Made by a program: the position numbers and the translations under genes. Positions 1 through 11,933 of a stretch of 64,000 bases of DNA are shown here, in pieces. How positions within the stretch are numbered: the first letter of the stretch is position 1; each line of letters starts with the position of its first letter. This stretch comes from Aralia elata (taxonomy: Eukaryota; Streptophyta; Magnoliopsida; Apiales; Araliaceae), in assembly GCA_034770075.1 (NCBI GenBank), contig CM068385.1, forward strand, positions 72,112,479 through 72,176,478, given 5' to 3'. Below the pieces are notes generated by a model. That model was not told where the DNA came from. It ran no database searches and saw only the letters and a program-made list of their open reading frames with translations.

Positions 1-319
1 CTGTGATATGTGAACTGTCTAGCATGATGGTGGTAATTAGATGAACTATTAAATGAAGTTAGGATCCCATTAATTCCAAGTTTGATATATTTCGTTAGTA
101 TTCGCATATTTAGTTGTTAATTTGTTGAGAAATAATTTTGTCACCAAAATCAAGTCATTAGTTTAGGCAAATAAATATAGTGATAGAACTGATGCATAGT
201 GATTTAATTTAGCACTTTGTCTGTGGGACGATACTCTACTTCCTTTGTATTACTTGTTGACGCATGTATGCTTGCATGAGTTAGAGCTCTTTTGTTAAAG
301 ACTAAAAAAAGAGGTAACA
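1..319 (+). repeat. 5' LTR of Athila-like element, 3' portion only
   Basis: These bases match the end of the 3' LTR at 9593-9911. The LTR ends in CA at 319, seven bases before the primer binding site. Most of the LTR lies left of the window. Confidence 0.93.
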
Positions 320-325
320 AGTTTT

Positions 326-343
326 TGGCGCCGTTGCCGGGGA
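326..343 (+). other. Primer binding site, tRNA-Asp type
   Basis: The sequence TGGCGCCGTTGCCGGGGA is complementary to the 3' end of plant tRNA-Asp, the primer used by Athila-group elements. It lies seven bases after the LTR. The rest of the leader, 344-468, holds no ORF. Confidence 0.9.
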
Positions 344-468
344 AAGGCGTTTAGATTTTTATTATTATCATCAGTTTTAAGCTATATTGTTTGACTTAGA
401 TAAATCTGATCTTTTCTCATTTCTATTTTTGTTTTTGTTTTGAGTTTTAGGTACTTGTAGAAATTTTT

Positions 469-2997
469 ATGCACACACGAGCATCCAACTCAGAATTGAC
501 ACCAGCACAGGATAATATTGACGGCAGAGGTTGGAAAGCAAGAGTGCGTAGAAATTTACAACCACAGTTAGAAGGAACTATACCGAATATGGCGGAAGAA
601 CAAAGAGTAGAGCAAAGAGAGGAGCATAAAGCTTTGAGGGACTATTCTATGCCAAACATCAGTGGATTACAGTCTAGCATAGTCAGACCGGCAATAGCAG
701 CAAATACCTTTGAGATAAAACCGGGCACCATTCAAATGGTGCAGAATTCGGTTCAGTTTGGGGGTGCTGCTACAGACGATCCTAATGAGCATCTCTTAAG
801 TTTCATTGAAATATGCGATACATTTAGGTACAATGGAGTGACGGAGGATGCCATCCGACTAAGACTATTTCCATTCTCATTGAGGGATAGAGCGAGAAGT
901 TGGCTTCATTCTTTGCCTTCAGGATCAATTACTACATGGGAGGACCTAGCACAGAAGTTCTTAGCCAAGTTTTTCCCAATGGCTAAAACTGCAAAAATGA
1001 GGACAGCAATCTCTCAGTTTGAGCAACAACAGGGTGAGTCCTTATACGAGGCCTAGGATAGGTACAAGGACATACTAAGAAAGTGTCTGCACCATGGGAT
1101 GCTTGATTGGATGGTGATCAACACATTTTATAATGGATTGGGATGGCAGTCGAGGCAGATGGCAGACGCAGCTGCAGGAGGAGCTTTAGGGGCGAAGAGC
1201 TATGGCGAAGCTTATAACCTTATCGAGACTATGACAGCGAATGATTTCCAGAATCCTACAGCCAGAATGCCACAGCCCAGAGTTGCAGGTTTGTTGGAAG
1301 TGGATGCTATTACCCAGTTGTCAGCCCAGATGGCGGCTATGGCAAAGAAAATAGATTCGTTGTCAGAAAGCAAAGCCAAGTCAGTTGCCTTCATATGCGA
1401 GATTTGTGCGGGGTCACACTCAACAGATCAATGTGCTATCAGCTCGGAGTCGGTGCAGTATGTGAACAGTTATAGGAAAGACCAAGGACAGTTTCAGAAC
1501 ACATACAACCCCAACAACCGCAATCATCCAAACTTTAGTTGGTCAAATAATCAAGGAAATCAGCAACAACAGTTTCAGCAGAATCAACAGTTTCCATCTC
1601 AGCCAGCGCAGCAACAGTTTGTTCCACGACCACCTTTTCCACCAGGATTTTCTTAACAACAACAACATCAGACTCCATATGCACCTCAGCAAGAAAAGAA
1701 AACACAAATGGAGGAGATGATGTTGAAGTATATGGCAAATACAGAGGTTATAATCAAAAGCCAGGCAGTGGCTATTAAAAATCTGGAAACTCAAATGGGG
1801 CAAATGGCGATTATGCTTAACAACAGGCCCCAAGGTTCATTGCCAAGTAACACAGAGGCAAATCCACAGAGAGAGGGTAAAGAGCAGTGTCAGGCCATAA
1901 CACTCAGATCTGGAAAGCAATATTCAGGAAATGCACCAGGCACAATAGTACCTGGTCTACATGGGGATGACATTGGGGCAGAAACTGAGACAGAAATCGA
2001 GGCTGAACAGAAAGAGAAGAAGGATGAGTCCGAGTCGAAGCAAGTAGAGAATGATAAAGTGAGTTCAGATAAGAAGCCCATGAATACAGTACCACAAGTT
2101 CACCCTCAGGTTCCGTATCCACAAAGATTGAACAAACAGAGGGAAGATAAACAGTTCAGTAAGTTTTTGGAGGTTTTTAAGAAACTGCAGATCAACATAC
2201 CCTTCGCGGAGGCATTGGAACAAATGCCAAGTTACGCAAAGTTTATGAAGGGTATACTGTCAAGGAAGAGAAGATTAGACGAGTTTGAGACAGTGGCCTT
2301 GACAGAGGAATGCAGTGCAGTGCTTCAGCATAAACTACCTCCAAAGCTGAAAGATCCGGGCAGTTTCACAATTCCATGTACGATCGGAAAGATGAACTTC
2401 AATAAATGTTTGTGTGATCTTGGGGTAAGTATCAACCTGATGCCTTTGTCTGTATTTAGTCAGTTGGGATTGCCGGAGCCAACGCCAACAAATATTTCCT
2501 TGCAGTTAGCTGACCAATCTATCACGTATCCATGGGGGATAGTGGAGGACGTACTGGTGAAAGTGGACAAATTTATCTTTCTGGCGGACTTCATCATCTT
2601 GGACTATGAGGAGGACAAGAGTATACCAATCATACTGGGGAGACCATTCCTAGCCACGGGGAGGACTCTGATAGACGTGCAGAAAGGGGAGCTTACAATG
2701 CGGGTACATGATCAGGAGGTGAAGTTTAATGTTTTCAAGGCAATGAAGCTCCCAACCGATGAAGAGGAATGCTTCAGAGTTGACTTGGTGGATAGTATAG
2801 TGAATGATGAAGTTGAGAGTTTGTTGGGATATGAACCACTACAAAGAGTGATTGCTGAAAATTCAGATTTGGAGGATAAAGAATGTGCCGAACTTGTGCA
2901 ATATCTGGATACTACCCCCGAATTCAAAAAATTCAGAACACCTGTCGAGCCACTTACGAAAGCTGGAGAGATGTCGGTAAAGTTGAAACGAATCTAG
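469..2997 (+). pseudogene. Athila gag-protease with two in-frame stops
   Basis: One reading frame runs from the ATG at 469 to 2997 and is broken by TAG at 1054-1056 and TAA at 1654-1656. It would make the capsid protein and the aspartic protease of the virus-like particle. The capsid domain spans about residues 95-230. A zinc knuckle of form C-X2-C-X3-H-X4-C lies at 1396-1434, followed by a Gln/Asn/Pro-rich linker, then the Athila-typical LRSGK motif near 1903. The protease signature DLG is at 2416-2424 with LGRPF near 2636. Both stops can be explained by C-to-T or G-to-A change, as expected from methylated cytosine decay. Confidence 0.88.
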
Positions 2998-3881
2998 TAT
3001 TGAATTGGGAGAAGTGCCATTTTATGGTACAAGAAGGAGTTATACTTGGACACAAAGTTTCGAAGCAAGGAATTGAGGTGGATAGGGCTAAGCTGGAAAC
3101 TATTGAGAACTTACCTCCACCTACGTCAGTAAATGGTGTCCGCAGTTTTCTTGGACATGCAGGATTCTACCGCAGATTCATCAAGGACTTCTCCAAGATA
3201 ACTAAACCACTGTGCAGTTTATTGGAGAAGGATGTACAGTTTAATTTCGATGAGGCTTGCATGAGGGCATTTGAGCATTTAAAGGGAAAACTAACTTCAG
3301 CACCAGTTATTACGGCACCAGATTGGGGTTTACCGTTTGAGTTGATGTGTGATGCCAGTGATTACGCCATAGGGGCTGTTTTGGGGCAAAAGAAGGAGAA
3401 GATGTTTCATGTGATATACTATGCCAGCAAGACCCTTACGGATGCACAGTTAAATTACACCACCACAGAAAAAGAGTTATTGGCAGTGGTGTATGCCTTC
3501 GACAAATTTCGGTCATATCTGATAGGCACAAAAGTGATAGTGTACACGGATCACTCGGCAATCCGACATTTAGTGGCAAAGAAGGATGTAAAGCCCAGGT
3601 TGATCAGGTGGATTTTATTATTGCAGGAGTTTGATTTGGAGATCAAAGACAGGAAGGGTACCGAAAACCAAGTGGCAGACCACTTATCTCGACTCGAGAA
3701 TTCGGAAAGGGAGATAGACGGCAAAGTTGCAATTAATGAATCCTTTCCGGATGAGCAGTTGTTTGTGGTGCAAGGGGAAGTGCCATGGTTTGCTAATTAC
3801 GCGAACTATTTGGTGAGTAAGATGATACCTTCTGACTTGGTGGGGCATAAAAAGAAAAAATTTCTGCATGACGTCAAATAG
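2960..3881 (+). pseudogene. Athila reverse transcriptase remnant and RNase H, RT core deleted
   Basis: In frame 3, from about 2980, the sequence enters at the RT thumb and connection region (NLVLNWEKCHF, then LGHKVS) and continues into RNase H. RNase H Asp residues are visible in CDAS at 3348-3359 and in TDH at 3546-3554. The fingers and palm, including the catalytic YxDD box, are absent. The preceding frame passes from the protease linker directly into this piece near 2955-2980, so an internal deletion fused them. The frame ends at a TAG at 3879-3881 and continues into integrase. This copy cannot make active RT. Confidence 0.85.
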
Positions 3882-3902
3882 TATATATGGGATGAGCCGT
3901 AT

Positions 3903-5069
3903 TTGTTTAAACAGTGTGCAGATCAAATGATAAGAAGGTGTATCCCGTATTTCGAGACCGAGGGGATTCTACAGGATTGCCATTCATCTGTATATGGAGG
4001 TCACTATGGAGGAGAGAGAACAGCGGCTAGAGTACTACAAGCGGGATTCTACTGGCCGACAATTTTTAAAGATGCTTACAGCTTCGTCCAGAGGTGTGAT
4101 AGATGTCAGAGAGTGGCAAACATTTCAAAGAGGAATGAAATGCCTTTGAATACAATCCTCGAAGTAGAAGTTTTCGATGTATGGGGGATTGATTTCATGG
4201 GCCCTTTTGTGTATTCATGCGGTAATCTCTACATCTTGCTAGCAGTTGACTATGTGTCAATATGGGTAGAAGTGGCAGCGCTCCCGATAAATGATGCCAA
4301 GGTAGTCCTAAAGTTTTTACATCGAAGTATTTTCACCAGATTTGGGACTCCGAGGGCCATTATCAGTGATGAAGGTACGCACTTCTGCAACAGACAGTTT
4401 ACAGCTTTGTTGGCTAAGTATGGGGTGAATCATCGAATTGCTACAACTTATCACCCACAGACGAACGGTCAAGCTGAAGTGTCCAATCGGGAAGTCAAAA
4501 GAATCCTCGAAAAAATTGTGAATCCGACGAGGAAAGATTGGGCTTTAAAGCTGGATGATGCTGTGTGGGCATATAGGACTGCTTACAAAACTCCGTTGGG
4601 CATGTCACCGTTTCAGCTGGTTTATGGAAAAGCTTGTCATCTTCCTATGGAGCTAGAGCATAAGGCATATTGGGCAATTTGGAAGTTGAACTTTGATTCG
4701 ACAGTTGCAGGGGAGAAGCGCTTACTCCAAATCAATGAGTTGGATGAATTTCGACTACGGGCATATGAAAACTCGAAGTTGTACAAGGAGAAGGTGAAGA
4801 AATGGCATGATCGCAAGATCATAGAAAGAACATTTGAACCGGGTCAAAGGGTTTTACTTTTCAACTCCAGACTTAAACTTTTTCCCGGGAAGCTGAAATC
4901 AAGATGGTCAGGACCATTCACAGTGAAGACAGTCTTTCCGCATGGTGCGATTGAAGTGTATGATAAATTCCCGGACCAGTCGTTCAAAGTGAATGGACAG
5001 AGGTTGAAGCATTACTTTGGGGATGAGGTGGACAGACAGAAAGTCACCTTAATCCTTTATGCGACATGA
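3903..5069 (+). CDS. Athila integrase
   Basis: An open reading frame of 388 codons in the same frame as RNase H, separated from it only by the TAG at 3879. It would insert the cDNA copy into chromosomal DNA. The HHCC zinc-binding region is at about 3981-4110, ending in CDRCQR. Catalytic residues are Asp 4191 (in GIDFMGP), Asp 4368 (in SDEGTHF) and Glu 4476 (in NGQAEV); the last two are 35 residues apart as in D,D35E integrases. The C-terminal part carries the usual PGQRVLLFNSRLKLFPGKL stretch. The domain itself is intact, but it was normally released from a longer polyprotein, so it is probably not expressed alone. Confidence 0.9.
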   Translation: MFKQCADQMIRRCIPYFETEGILQDCHSSVYGGHYGGERTAARVLQAGFYWPTIFKDAYSFVQRCDRCQRVANISKRNEMPLNTILEVEVFDVWGIDFMGPFVYSCGNLYILLAVDYVSIWVEVAALPINDAKVVLKFLHRSIFTRFGTPRAIISDEGTHFCNRQFTALLAKYGVNHRIATTYHPQTNGQAEVSNREVKRILEKIVNPTRKDWALKLDDAVWAYRTAYKTPLGMSPFQLVYGKACHLPMELEHKAYWAIWKLNFDSTVAGEKRLLQINELDEFRLRAYENSKLYKEKVKKWHDRKIIERTFEPGQRVLLFNSRLKLFPGKLKSRWSGPFTVKTVFPHGAIEVYDKFPDQSFKVNGQRLKHYFGDEVDRQKVTLILYAT

Positions 5070-6213
5070 GATTCAGAGACAATCAAGTTAATTGACTATA
5101 ACTTAGCGCTATCTGGGAGGCAACCCAGTGTTTTAATTTTTTGTTTTTCTTTTGTTTAGTCAATTATTTTGTTTTTTTAAAAAAAAAAAAAAGTTTTTGT
5201 CACTAACTTGGGACTTTGGGTTGATTTATCTGCAGGTAGAAACAAGAACTAAGGAAATGAACTGAGGAAATTTGGCTAAGTATGGGACTAAACGCTTAAG
5301 CGCTAGAGGCGCTCATCCAGGTGCATAACCAGCGCTCTAGGCGCTACTCGCTGGCCAAGACACTGTAACTTAGTGCACTAGGCGCTCGGCATGGGCACAA
5401 GACAGCGCCTGAGGTGCTAGACACAAGGCTCAACACTGCAACGTAGCGCCAGAAGCGCCCAACTCTTCACTAAAGTCAGCGCTAGAGGCGCTCAACTCGG
5501 CGAAAGCTACTGCAAGTCAGCGCTGCTAGCGCTATAGCCCTCACAAACCAAGCGCTCTAGGCGCTACCCTAAACTAAAAGCTACTGTAGGTAAGCGCTGC
5601 TAGTGCTCGATCCAGCATAACCCACAGCGCCTAAAGCGCTCGGCAGGCGAAAATAAAAAAAATAAAGACTTAAACCCTACGTCGGGCTAAAGGAGGTTTC
5701 ACACCAAAAATCAATTTCTTCTTCTCCTAGCTGCCTGCAAGTCGCCGCTTCCTTCATTGTTGTCGCGTAGAGCTATTTTCTCCAAACTAATCACCAACAA
5801 ATCGCCACCCACCATCAAACCCATTGCCGGTACACAACTATTGCAACCAAGGAACACTTTTTCCTTAGCCAATCAGGATTGCAGCTACTACTACACATGG
5901 GTACTTCCAATTTCAAGTAAGTTTTACATTATTGATCATTTAGAACTTGAAATTGTTGGCTAGAGATTGAATTGCTCGTATTTGGAGAAAGTTCTTTATT
6001 TTGATTGTGAACCCAATTGAGTTTGTGTTGGCTCAATTGGGATTGGCTTAAAGCTTAAAATTCCTATCTATATGGTTTCAAATTGTGGGAGACTCTAAGT
6101 TTGGGGGAAACATTGTCCAAGGGTTTTTAAAGTGTGCCTACCAAGTGTTCGACAGTTTGCCCCAACGAAGTTTTGAGTTGTTTTGGGTTTTGATTGTGCT
6201 TAAGTGATTATTC
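5070..6213 (+). other. Athila region between integrase and third ORF, with GCGCT-rich block
   Basis: There is no convincing gene here. Soon after integrase lies the Athila-typical phrase GGGAGGCAACCC (about 5116-5127). From about 5281 to 5650 the sequence is packed with the short palindromic motif AGCGCT and variants such as AGGCGCT. A PPT-like AAGTTTGGGGG sits at 6097-6107. A 68-codon frame at 5757-5963 has no recognisable domain and is not called. Confidence 0.7.
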
Positions 6214-7428
6214 ATGGCTCCCAAAAGACATAGAGGGGAAAGCTCAGGCTCATCTACTGTTAAGTACGATAAGAAAAAGTTTGTTAGCCCTCAAGCGTAC
6301 TACAGGTATAAAAGCTGGTCGTCAGGGAAGTCCCTAATTCCTGAGCGCGGGTTATTACCGATTGAGCGGGTAGATGGGGAATTAGCTCACATGATACGCA
6401 GCCGTAATTGGATGACATTTACAGCGCAACCTGAGCCAGCTGCAGTTGAAATTGTAAAGGAATTTTATGCCAATGCTAAAGAAGCTAATGGGAATTTGGT
6501 GATGGTTCGTGGTAAGGAAGTAAATGTGGGGCGAAAAGCAATCAACGCGTATTATGGGTTGCAAAAGATTCACAGTGATGAATTTACGAAATATATGCAA
6601 CAGGATTTGGATTACACTGAGATCATAGCAGCCCTCTGTGAGCCAGGGACGGAATGGAAATTGACCGATCAGCAAGAAGCCGTGCACTTCCCTTCATCCA
6701 AGTTGAGCAGATATGGAAAAGCATGGCATGCTTTTATTTGTGCGAAGTTGATGTCGTGCCGCCATATGAGCGATGTGATTAATCAGCGGGTGGCTCTATT
6801 GTTTTGCATAGCCACAAGAAAGACAGTGGATGTTGGGGAGGTAATTCATGAGTCTATCGTGCACGGGCTTGAGGGTAGCACCACAGGTGGATTGCCTCAT
6901 CCTTCATTGATCACCGATTTATGTCGCCGTGCTGGGGTCTAGTGGGATAAGGATGAACTAATACAGGCCCCATTGTCTCCAATTGATCATGCTGCGATGG
7001 TACGGTATAGAGTATGGGGTGGAGGTGAATCGCACTCGAGGGGCTTAGGCTTCATTATACCATAGCAGCAGCCGCAGGAGCAGCCACCACCTGTTGAGGA
7101 TCTGGTTCAAGCCCCCAATGTAATTGAGACTATCCGTCAGGACCTCAGGCACCATACTAGACGGATAGACTTAGTGGCAGGCCAGATTCAGAGGGGTTTT
7201 GATCGCATGACTCGTCAGCAGAGTCGACTTGCTCAACGCCAAGCAGAGATCTATGCGTACAATGTTAATTGTTCAACAACGTTGGCGGATATGTTTGGGC
7301 GGTTGAATCCTTCAGCAGGGCCATTTTAGTTTCCACCAGCTCCTCTTCTTTCTATTTACCCACCTCCTAACTCGCCTCCTGATGCCGATGATGATGATGA
7401 TGCTGCCAATGGCAGTGATGACGAGTAG
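6214..7428 (+). pseudogene. Athila third ORF, 'putative plant transposon protein' type, three stops
   Basis: The frame opens at an ATG at 6214 (MAPKRHRGES) and stays readable to TAG at 7426-7428, about 404 codons, with stops at 6940, 7063 and 7327. The first 242 codons resemble the 'putative plant transposon protein' domain found in the env-like position of Athila elements. The C-terminal part is Pro-rich and ends in a run of Asp. I see no signal peptide or membrane segment, so the old label 'envelope-like' rests on position only. The part around 6880-7060 matches 10254-10430 in the neighbouring element (LCRRAGV versus LCLVAGV, then a GGESH-RGLGFI match). Function unknown. Confidence 0.75.
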
Positions 7429-8538
7429 CGTTTTCATCAGGGGAGTCCTCTATTCTTAATCTCTACTATTTCTCAATGAGGGCATTGTTCAATTCAGTTT
7501 GGGGGGTAATTTTATGTTTTCATGCATGTAGATTGTTTTGTTTCATTGTGTTTATACTTGTTGCATGATAGTTGCATTTTAGGGTGTGTCAAGCATTTAG
7601 TTGCATGAATCAGATAACAAATGACATAGTTGAACCATTGTGGCCAATGATAAGATTCTAATGTTAAGTAAAAGCTTGCTAATGATTGGAATCTAGTGTT
7701 GAGCGATAACTTGAACGGGGAAGTCAAATCTACTTGTCTAAAGTTCATGTTAACAAGGAAAGCATTTAGTCAACTGTTTAATCAATATGATTCAAATTCT
7801 TATATAATCAGCGTTTGGTAAGGAACTTGGGAATACAATGTGATAATATCAGTGAAACATCTATGAAGGCTCTAGTAAACAAGAAATAAGTTTGGGGGAG
7901 TTCTAAAAAGAAAAAAAAAAGAGAAAAACTTTCTTGGCTAATTTAGTTTCGTGGCCATTTCTACTTGAGTAATTAGATCCTTAGGGGTGTCTTGACACCT
8001 AGTGCCCTAAAGCCAACTGGTTTGGGAGTCACTGGTTGAAAGCTCGTTACATGGGTAGTTCTGGTAAGCCTAAGGAAGCTAGACATTGCACATGCCAAGT
8101 AAAAAAAAGAAAAAAAAGGAAAAAAAAAGAAGCGAGATGGAGCGTAAAACGCACTCGTGAAATGAAGAAAACATGTCGTAATTCCCCTTGTGCTAATTAA
8201 ATGTTTACATGAGTCGGATTAGTTGTTTTACTGATGGAGATGTGTAAAAAATTAAGTGACTTTCTTAGATGTTGATTATATGAGTAATTTGGGTTGTGAT
8301 TGGTTATAACAGTTGATACACACACACAGCGCATGAATGATGACAAGCATGGTTTGATTAATCAGTTTGAGTGGGAGCTTTACATTAGATAGTGGGTTAA
8401 AATGGATTGATTTATGGATATTTGAGGCCTGATATGGATTACTAGGTTGTTTTAGTTATTTGATTCGTTTGCATTATAGTTAGTTTGCATTTTTCATGTT
8501 GATATCTTATTGTATTGCTTTGGGACAAGCAATTGGTT
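7429..8538 (+). other. Athila 3' untranslated region with conserved non-coding blocks
   Basis: No gene. It carries PPT-like motifs at 7495-7506 and 7888-7898, poly-A-rich runs near 7905 and 8101-8130, and a block at about 7970-8162 that is strongly conserved with 11352-11520 in the second Athila-like element. Positions 8133-8162 and 11491-11520 are identical over 30 bases and can fold as a short hairpin. Confidence 0.75.
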
Positions 8539-8553
8539 AAGTTTGGGGGTATT
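8539..8553 (+). other. Polypurine tract of Athila-like element
   Basis: AAGTTTGGGGG plus TATT directly precedes the 3' LTR start, the position where plus-strand DNA synthesis is primed. The same motif in the same place marks the second element at 11919-11933. Confidence 0.8.
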
Positions 8554-9911
8554 TGATGAGTGGGTTTTATACCTACGAATCAGGTCTTGTTAGACTTCAT
8601 TATTGAGGTCTTTAAGTATTTTTAGTATTGTTTTAGTATTGTTTTATTTGTTTTTGTGTTTATTTATTATAGGATGGAGCTGGAGGGGCAAAAGAGTCAA
8701 TTTGGAGCTTAAAGGGTTAAAATCAGACTTGGTGGCATTTTTGTAAATCTGAGGGCATGACCTAGCGCCAGAAGCACTAGGAATAACACTACTATAGCGC
8801 CAGAGGCGCTAGTGCACGATTTATGTTGCTGATGTACGGCTAGATGGAGAAGAAGAAGCCAATTTGGAAGAAGATTCAAGCTATTATTGATAAGAGAGAG
8901 AGAAGGAAACCCTGAGAAGGAACGGGGAGACTTTTATTATTATTATTCTACTTTTCTATAGATATAGTTTTTGGAGTTTTACTGTGGATTATTGTTGTTC
9001 AAGTGCTGGATTTTGATGTGGGTTTGAGCTTACTTTGGATTTTTGTCAACAATTGGGTTTGATCAATCTACTTCTTCTTACTTCAATTGATTGTTCATTT
9101 TTCCTATGTGCAGTTTTGATCCCATAATGGCTTTTGGTTCAATCATGAACTAATCTCCATTATGGGATTCTAACGGAATTTAATATGTAGTCTAGTTATA
9201 AGCCGGAGTGTTGGATTGTTTTGCATATCATAAGAAGTTTCTATCATGATTGTTTTGCACGTATGAATGTTTGATCACCATTCGATTTAAGTGCTTGTAT
9301 GGAATTGAAAAATAACATATGAGTATGGATTGTAATCATGATAGCTTGCGAATATGAGGCTTAATTGGATAGCTTAATATTTTGTGAATCAGATAGAAAT
9401 ATACTGTTTCACCGTAAGAGTTAAAATAAGGGCTTGTGCTTTAAATCAGTATAATTGCAATTTCACACAGAAATATAGTGATTTTGGTTATAGTGGTGAT
9501 TACATGGTGTCTATTGAGTATGGATATTATGTAAGTAGGTCATAATACATTGGCAGATGGTTATGTCTATATTAGTGCCCGTGGCTATTTTTCTGTGATA
9601 TGTGAACTGTCTAGCATGATGGTGGTAATTAGATAAACTATTAAATGAAGTTAGGATCCCATTAATTCCAAGTTTGATATATTTCGTTAGTATTCGCATC
9701 TTTAGTTGTTAATTTGTTGAGAAATAATTTTGTCACCAAAATCAAGTCATTAGTTTAGGCAAATAAATATAGTGATAGAACTGGTGCATAGTGATTTAAT
9801 TTAGCACTTTCTCTGTGGGACGATACTCTACTTCCTCTGTATTACTTGTTAACGCATGTATGCTTGCATGAGTTAGAGCTCTTTTGTTAAAGACTAAAAA
9901 AAGAGGTAACA
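8554..9911 (+). repeat. 3' LTR of Athila-like element, 1358 bp
   Basis: It begins TGATGAG after the polypurine tract and ends GGTAACA at 9911. The last 319 bases match the start of the window. A GCGC-rich palindromic phrase lies at about 8763-8815. Confidence 0.9.
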
Positions 9912-10253
9912 ATCATTGTTGTGGTACACTGATGCTGAAGCATTATCATTTAGATATCTTCTAATCATCATTCATATGTCTTCTCAAACTTCTTTGGTGG
10001 AGATGCAGATTCCTATTGGATGAAGAATTTCTCAGCTCTTGTTGCATCTGTACTTTTCTTTCTAACGAGTTGTTTGATCTTCTCGTTGACCTCAGCATGC
10101 CTGTTGGTAATATTTCCATTCAAGCATGTGGTTCAGTCTGGATTGTTTTAGGTAGTTATTCATTTAGAGTACCTGCACATACAATTTTCAACTTGTAAGC
10201 CCATCTTCATTCAGTTTTGAAAACCAATACCGTGGTTTAGGACTGATCTAAAT

Positions 10254-10598
10254 TTGTGTCAGATTGTTAGTCGTCTTTGTCTAGTAGCTGGGGTTACGTG
10301 GGCGAACGAGACTTTATTGCTACCAATGAAGGATATTGATCATAATCACATCAAGAAGTACGTAGCATGGGATGGTGGCGAGTCTCATCCTAGAGGACTT
10401 GGATTTATTCTGGGACATGATGAAGGAGATGAGGAAGAAGAAGAAGAAGAAGAGGCTTCAGTATCAGTGATGACTACTATGTATGCCCACCAAGAGAGGG
10501 ATATGCGTCGTCTTCAGAGGAGGATGGACTCTTTACATGCCGATTTCCGGACTTACTCTACTAAATTTTCTAGAGCATTGACGCAGGCTTTTAGTTAG
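10254..10598 (+). pseudogene. C-terminal fragment of Athila third ORF
   Basis: A 114-codon piece whose start matches the region around 6900-7060 of the first element (LCLVAGV, then GGESHPRGLGFI). It is followed by an acidic run of Asp/Glu and a helix-rich tail (QERDMRRLQRRMDSL). The stop TAG at 10596 is followed by readable sequence with a PPPDTPPEL stretch, parallel to the Pro-rich tail of 6214-7428. No start codon of its own. Function unknown. Confidence 0.6.
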
Positions 10599-11257
10599 TT
10601 GGGTGTGCAGGTTCAGTTTTCAACCTTTGGTTCCACAAGTTCATACCCACCACCTGATACTCCTCCCGAGTTGCGGGAGATGATGATTCTGCTACTTAGG
10701 GGAGTTTCTTTCTTTCCCCTGTGCTTTAATTTTTGTAATGAGGGCATTGTCTATCATGAGTTTGGGGGGGGGGGGGGTTGTGGTTATGTCTTAGTTTTGT
10801 GTTTTTGTCTAAGTTGGGTTAGCATGTTAGTATAAAGCTATGTTTAGTTGTGCATAATATCTGTTAGTTTTTGCTTTGTTTAGTATTTGCGTGCATGTAA
10901 GTTAGTATGTGTTTGCATTTAGTTAGTATTGCATGAGTCCAACTAATGAGTAGTATGCTATTGACTAGGCCAATGATGAAGTTGTGTTTATTTATTAACT
11001 TAAACAGCATTGATAGTTAATATGTGAGTCATAGTTCTGGTCATGAGGATAGTTATGCCTGTCTGAAACGTAAGTTACCGGTTAGCACCTAAATTGATTG
11101 TTTTACTCAACTATAGTTCAAGGGTTGTATAATTATTTTTCTAATTTGGGATATTCTTGAAATAAAAGAAAGAAAACAGTGACTTGACAATGAAGGTTAG
11201 AATTAGGTAAAAGCTAAAGTTTGGGGGTATCTGTGAGGTAGTATGGTATGAAAAAAA

Positions 11258-11288
<31 letters not shown>

Positions 11289-11918
11289 AAAATAAAAAAA
11301 ATAGATGAATAAATGATTTGAATTGTTGGACTCTGTGGCCTTTGTCATTTGGGTAATTAGATCCTTAGGGGTATCTCAACACCTAGTGCTCTAGAACCGT
11401 CTGGTTTGGGAGTCATTGATTGAAAACTCGCTACATGGGTGACTTTGAAAAGCCTAATAGAGTTTGGCATTGCACTGTAAAGTATAAACACGAGATGGAG
11501 CGTAAAACGCACTCGTGAAAGAATTAGAGTAGACATAAACCTCATCTTACCTTTATACTTAGTATTTGCTCTATTTTAGCTGGATTTGTCATTGTTACTG
11601 AAATTGAATGAGAATTGACATATTCCTATTAGAAAATTGCTTATGTAACTAAACTTAAATTGTAGTCGGGTTCAATGGTTAAGGACCACACACACACAAC
11701 TTGGGTGATGACAAGTTTGATTTATCTGACTAGTTGGGATTACTATTTCATATTGATTTGATTTGTTGTTGAGTTTTTTTTGATGATATCTCTGAGGCTT
11801 GGAATGATTTGTTAACCACCTGTTGGTTGAATTCATAGGATTGATAGTTTTTAGTTTGCATTTATTGTGTTTTGTTATTTTGCATTGTATTGCACTTCTT
11901 GGGGACAAGCAATAGTTT
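10599..11918 (+). other. 3' untranslated region of second Athila-like element
   Basis: No gene. It contains a run of 14 G at 10764-10777 that grew from a PPT-like motif, another PPT-like motif at 11217-11227, an AAAT microsatellite at about 11251-11300, and the conserved block 11352-11520. Confidence 0.7.
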
Positions 11919-11933
11919 AAGTTTGGGGGTATT

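Larger units (their letters stand above)
1..9911 (+). mobile_element. Athila-like Ty3/gypsy LTR retrotransposon, 5' end outside window
   Basis: Order is partial 5' LTR, tRNA-Asp primer site, gag-protease, RNase H, integrase, a third ORF, long 3' untranslated region, polypurine tract and 3' LTR. The Asp primer, the DLG-type protease, the LRSGK motif after gag and the extra ORF between integrase and 3' LTR are Athila traits. The 319 bases of 5' LTR in view match 9593-9911 with six substitutions and no indel (about 1.9%), which points to a fairly recent insertion. It is defective: gag and integrase ORFs carry stops and the reverse transcriptase core is missing. It appears to sit inside the older element that resumes at 9912. 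Confidence 0.88.

Noticed and set aside
9912..10253. Possible host exon between two Athila parts
   Set aside because: A 60-codon frame at 10016-10198 has no recognisable domain and no splice or expression signal I can defend.
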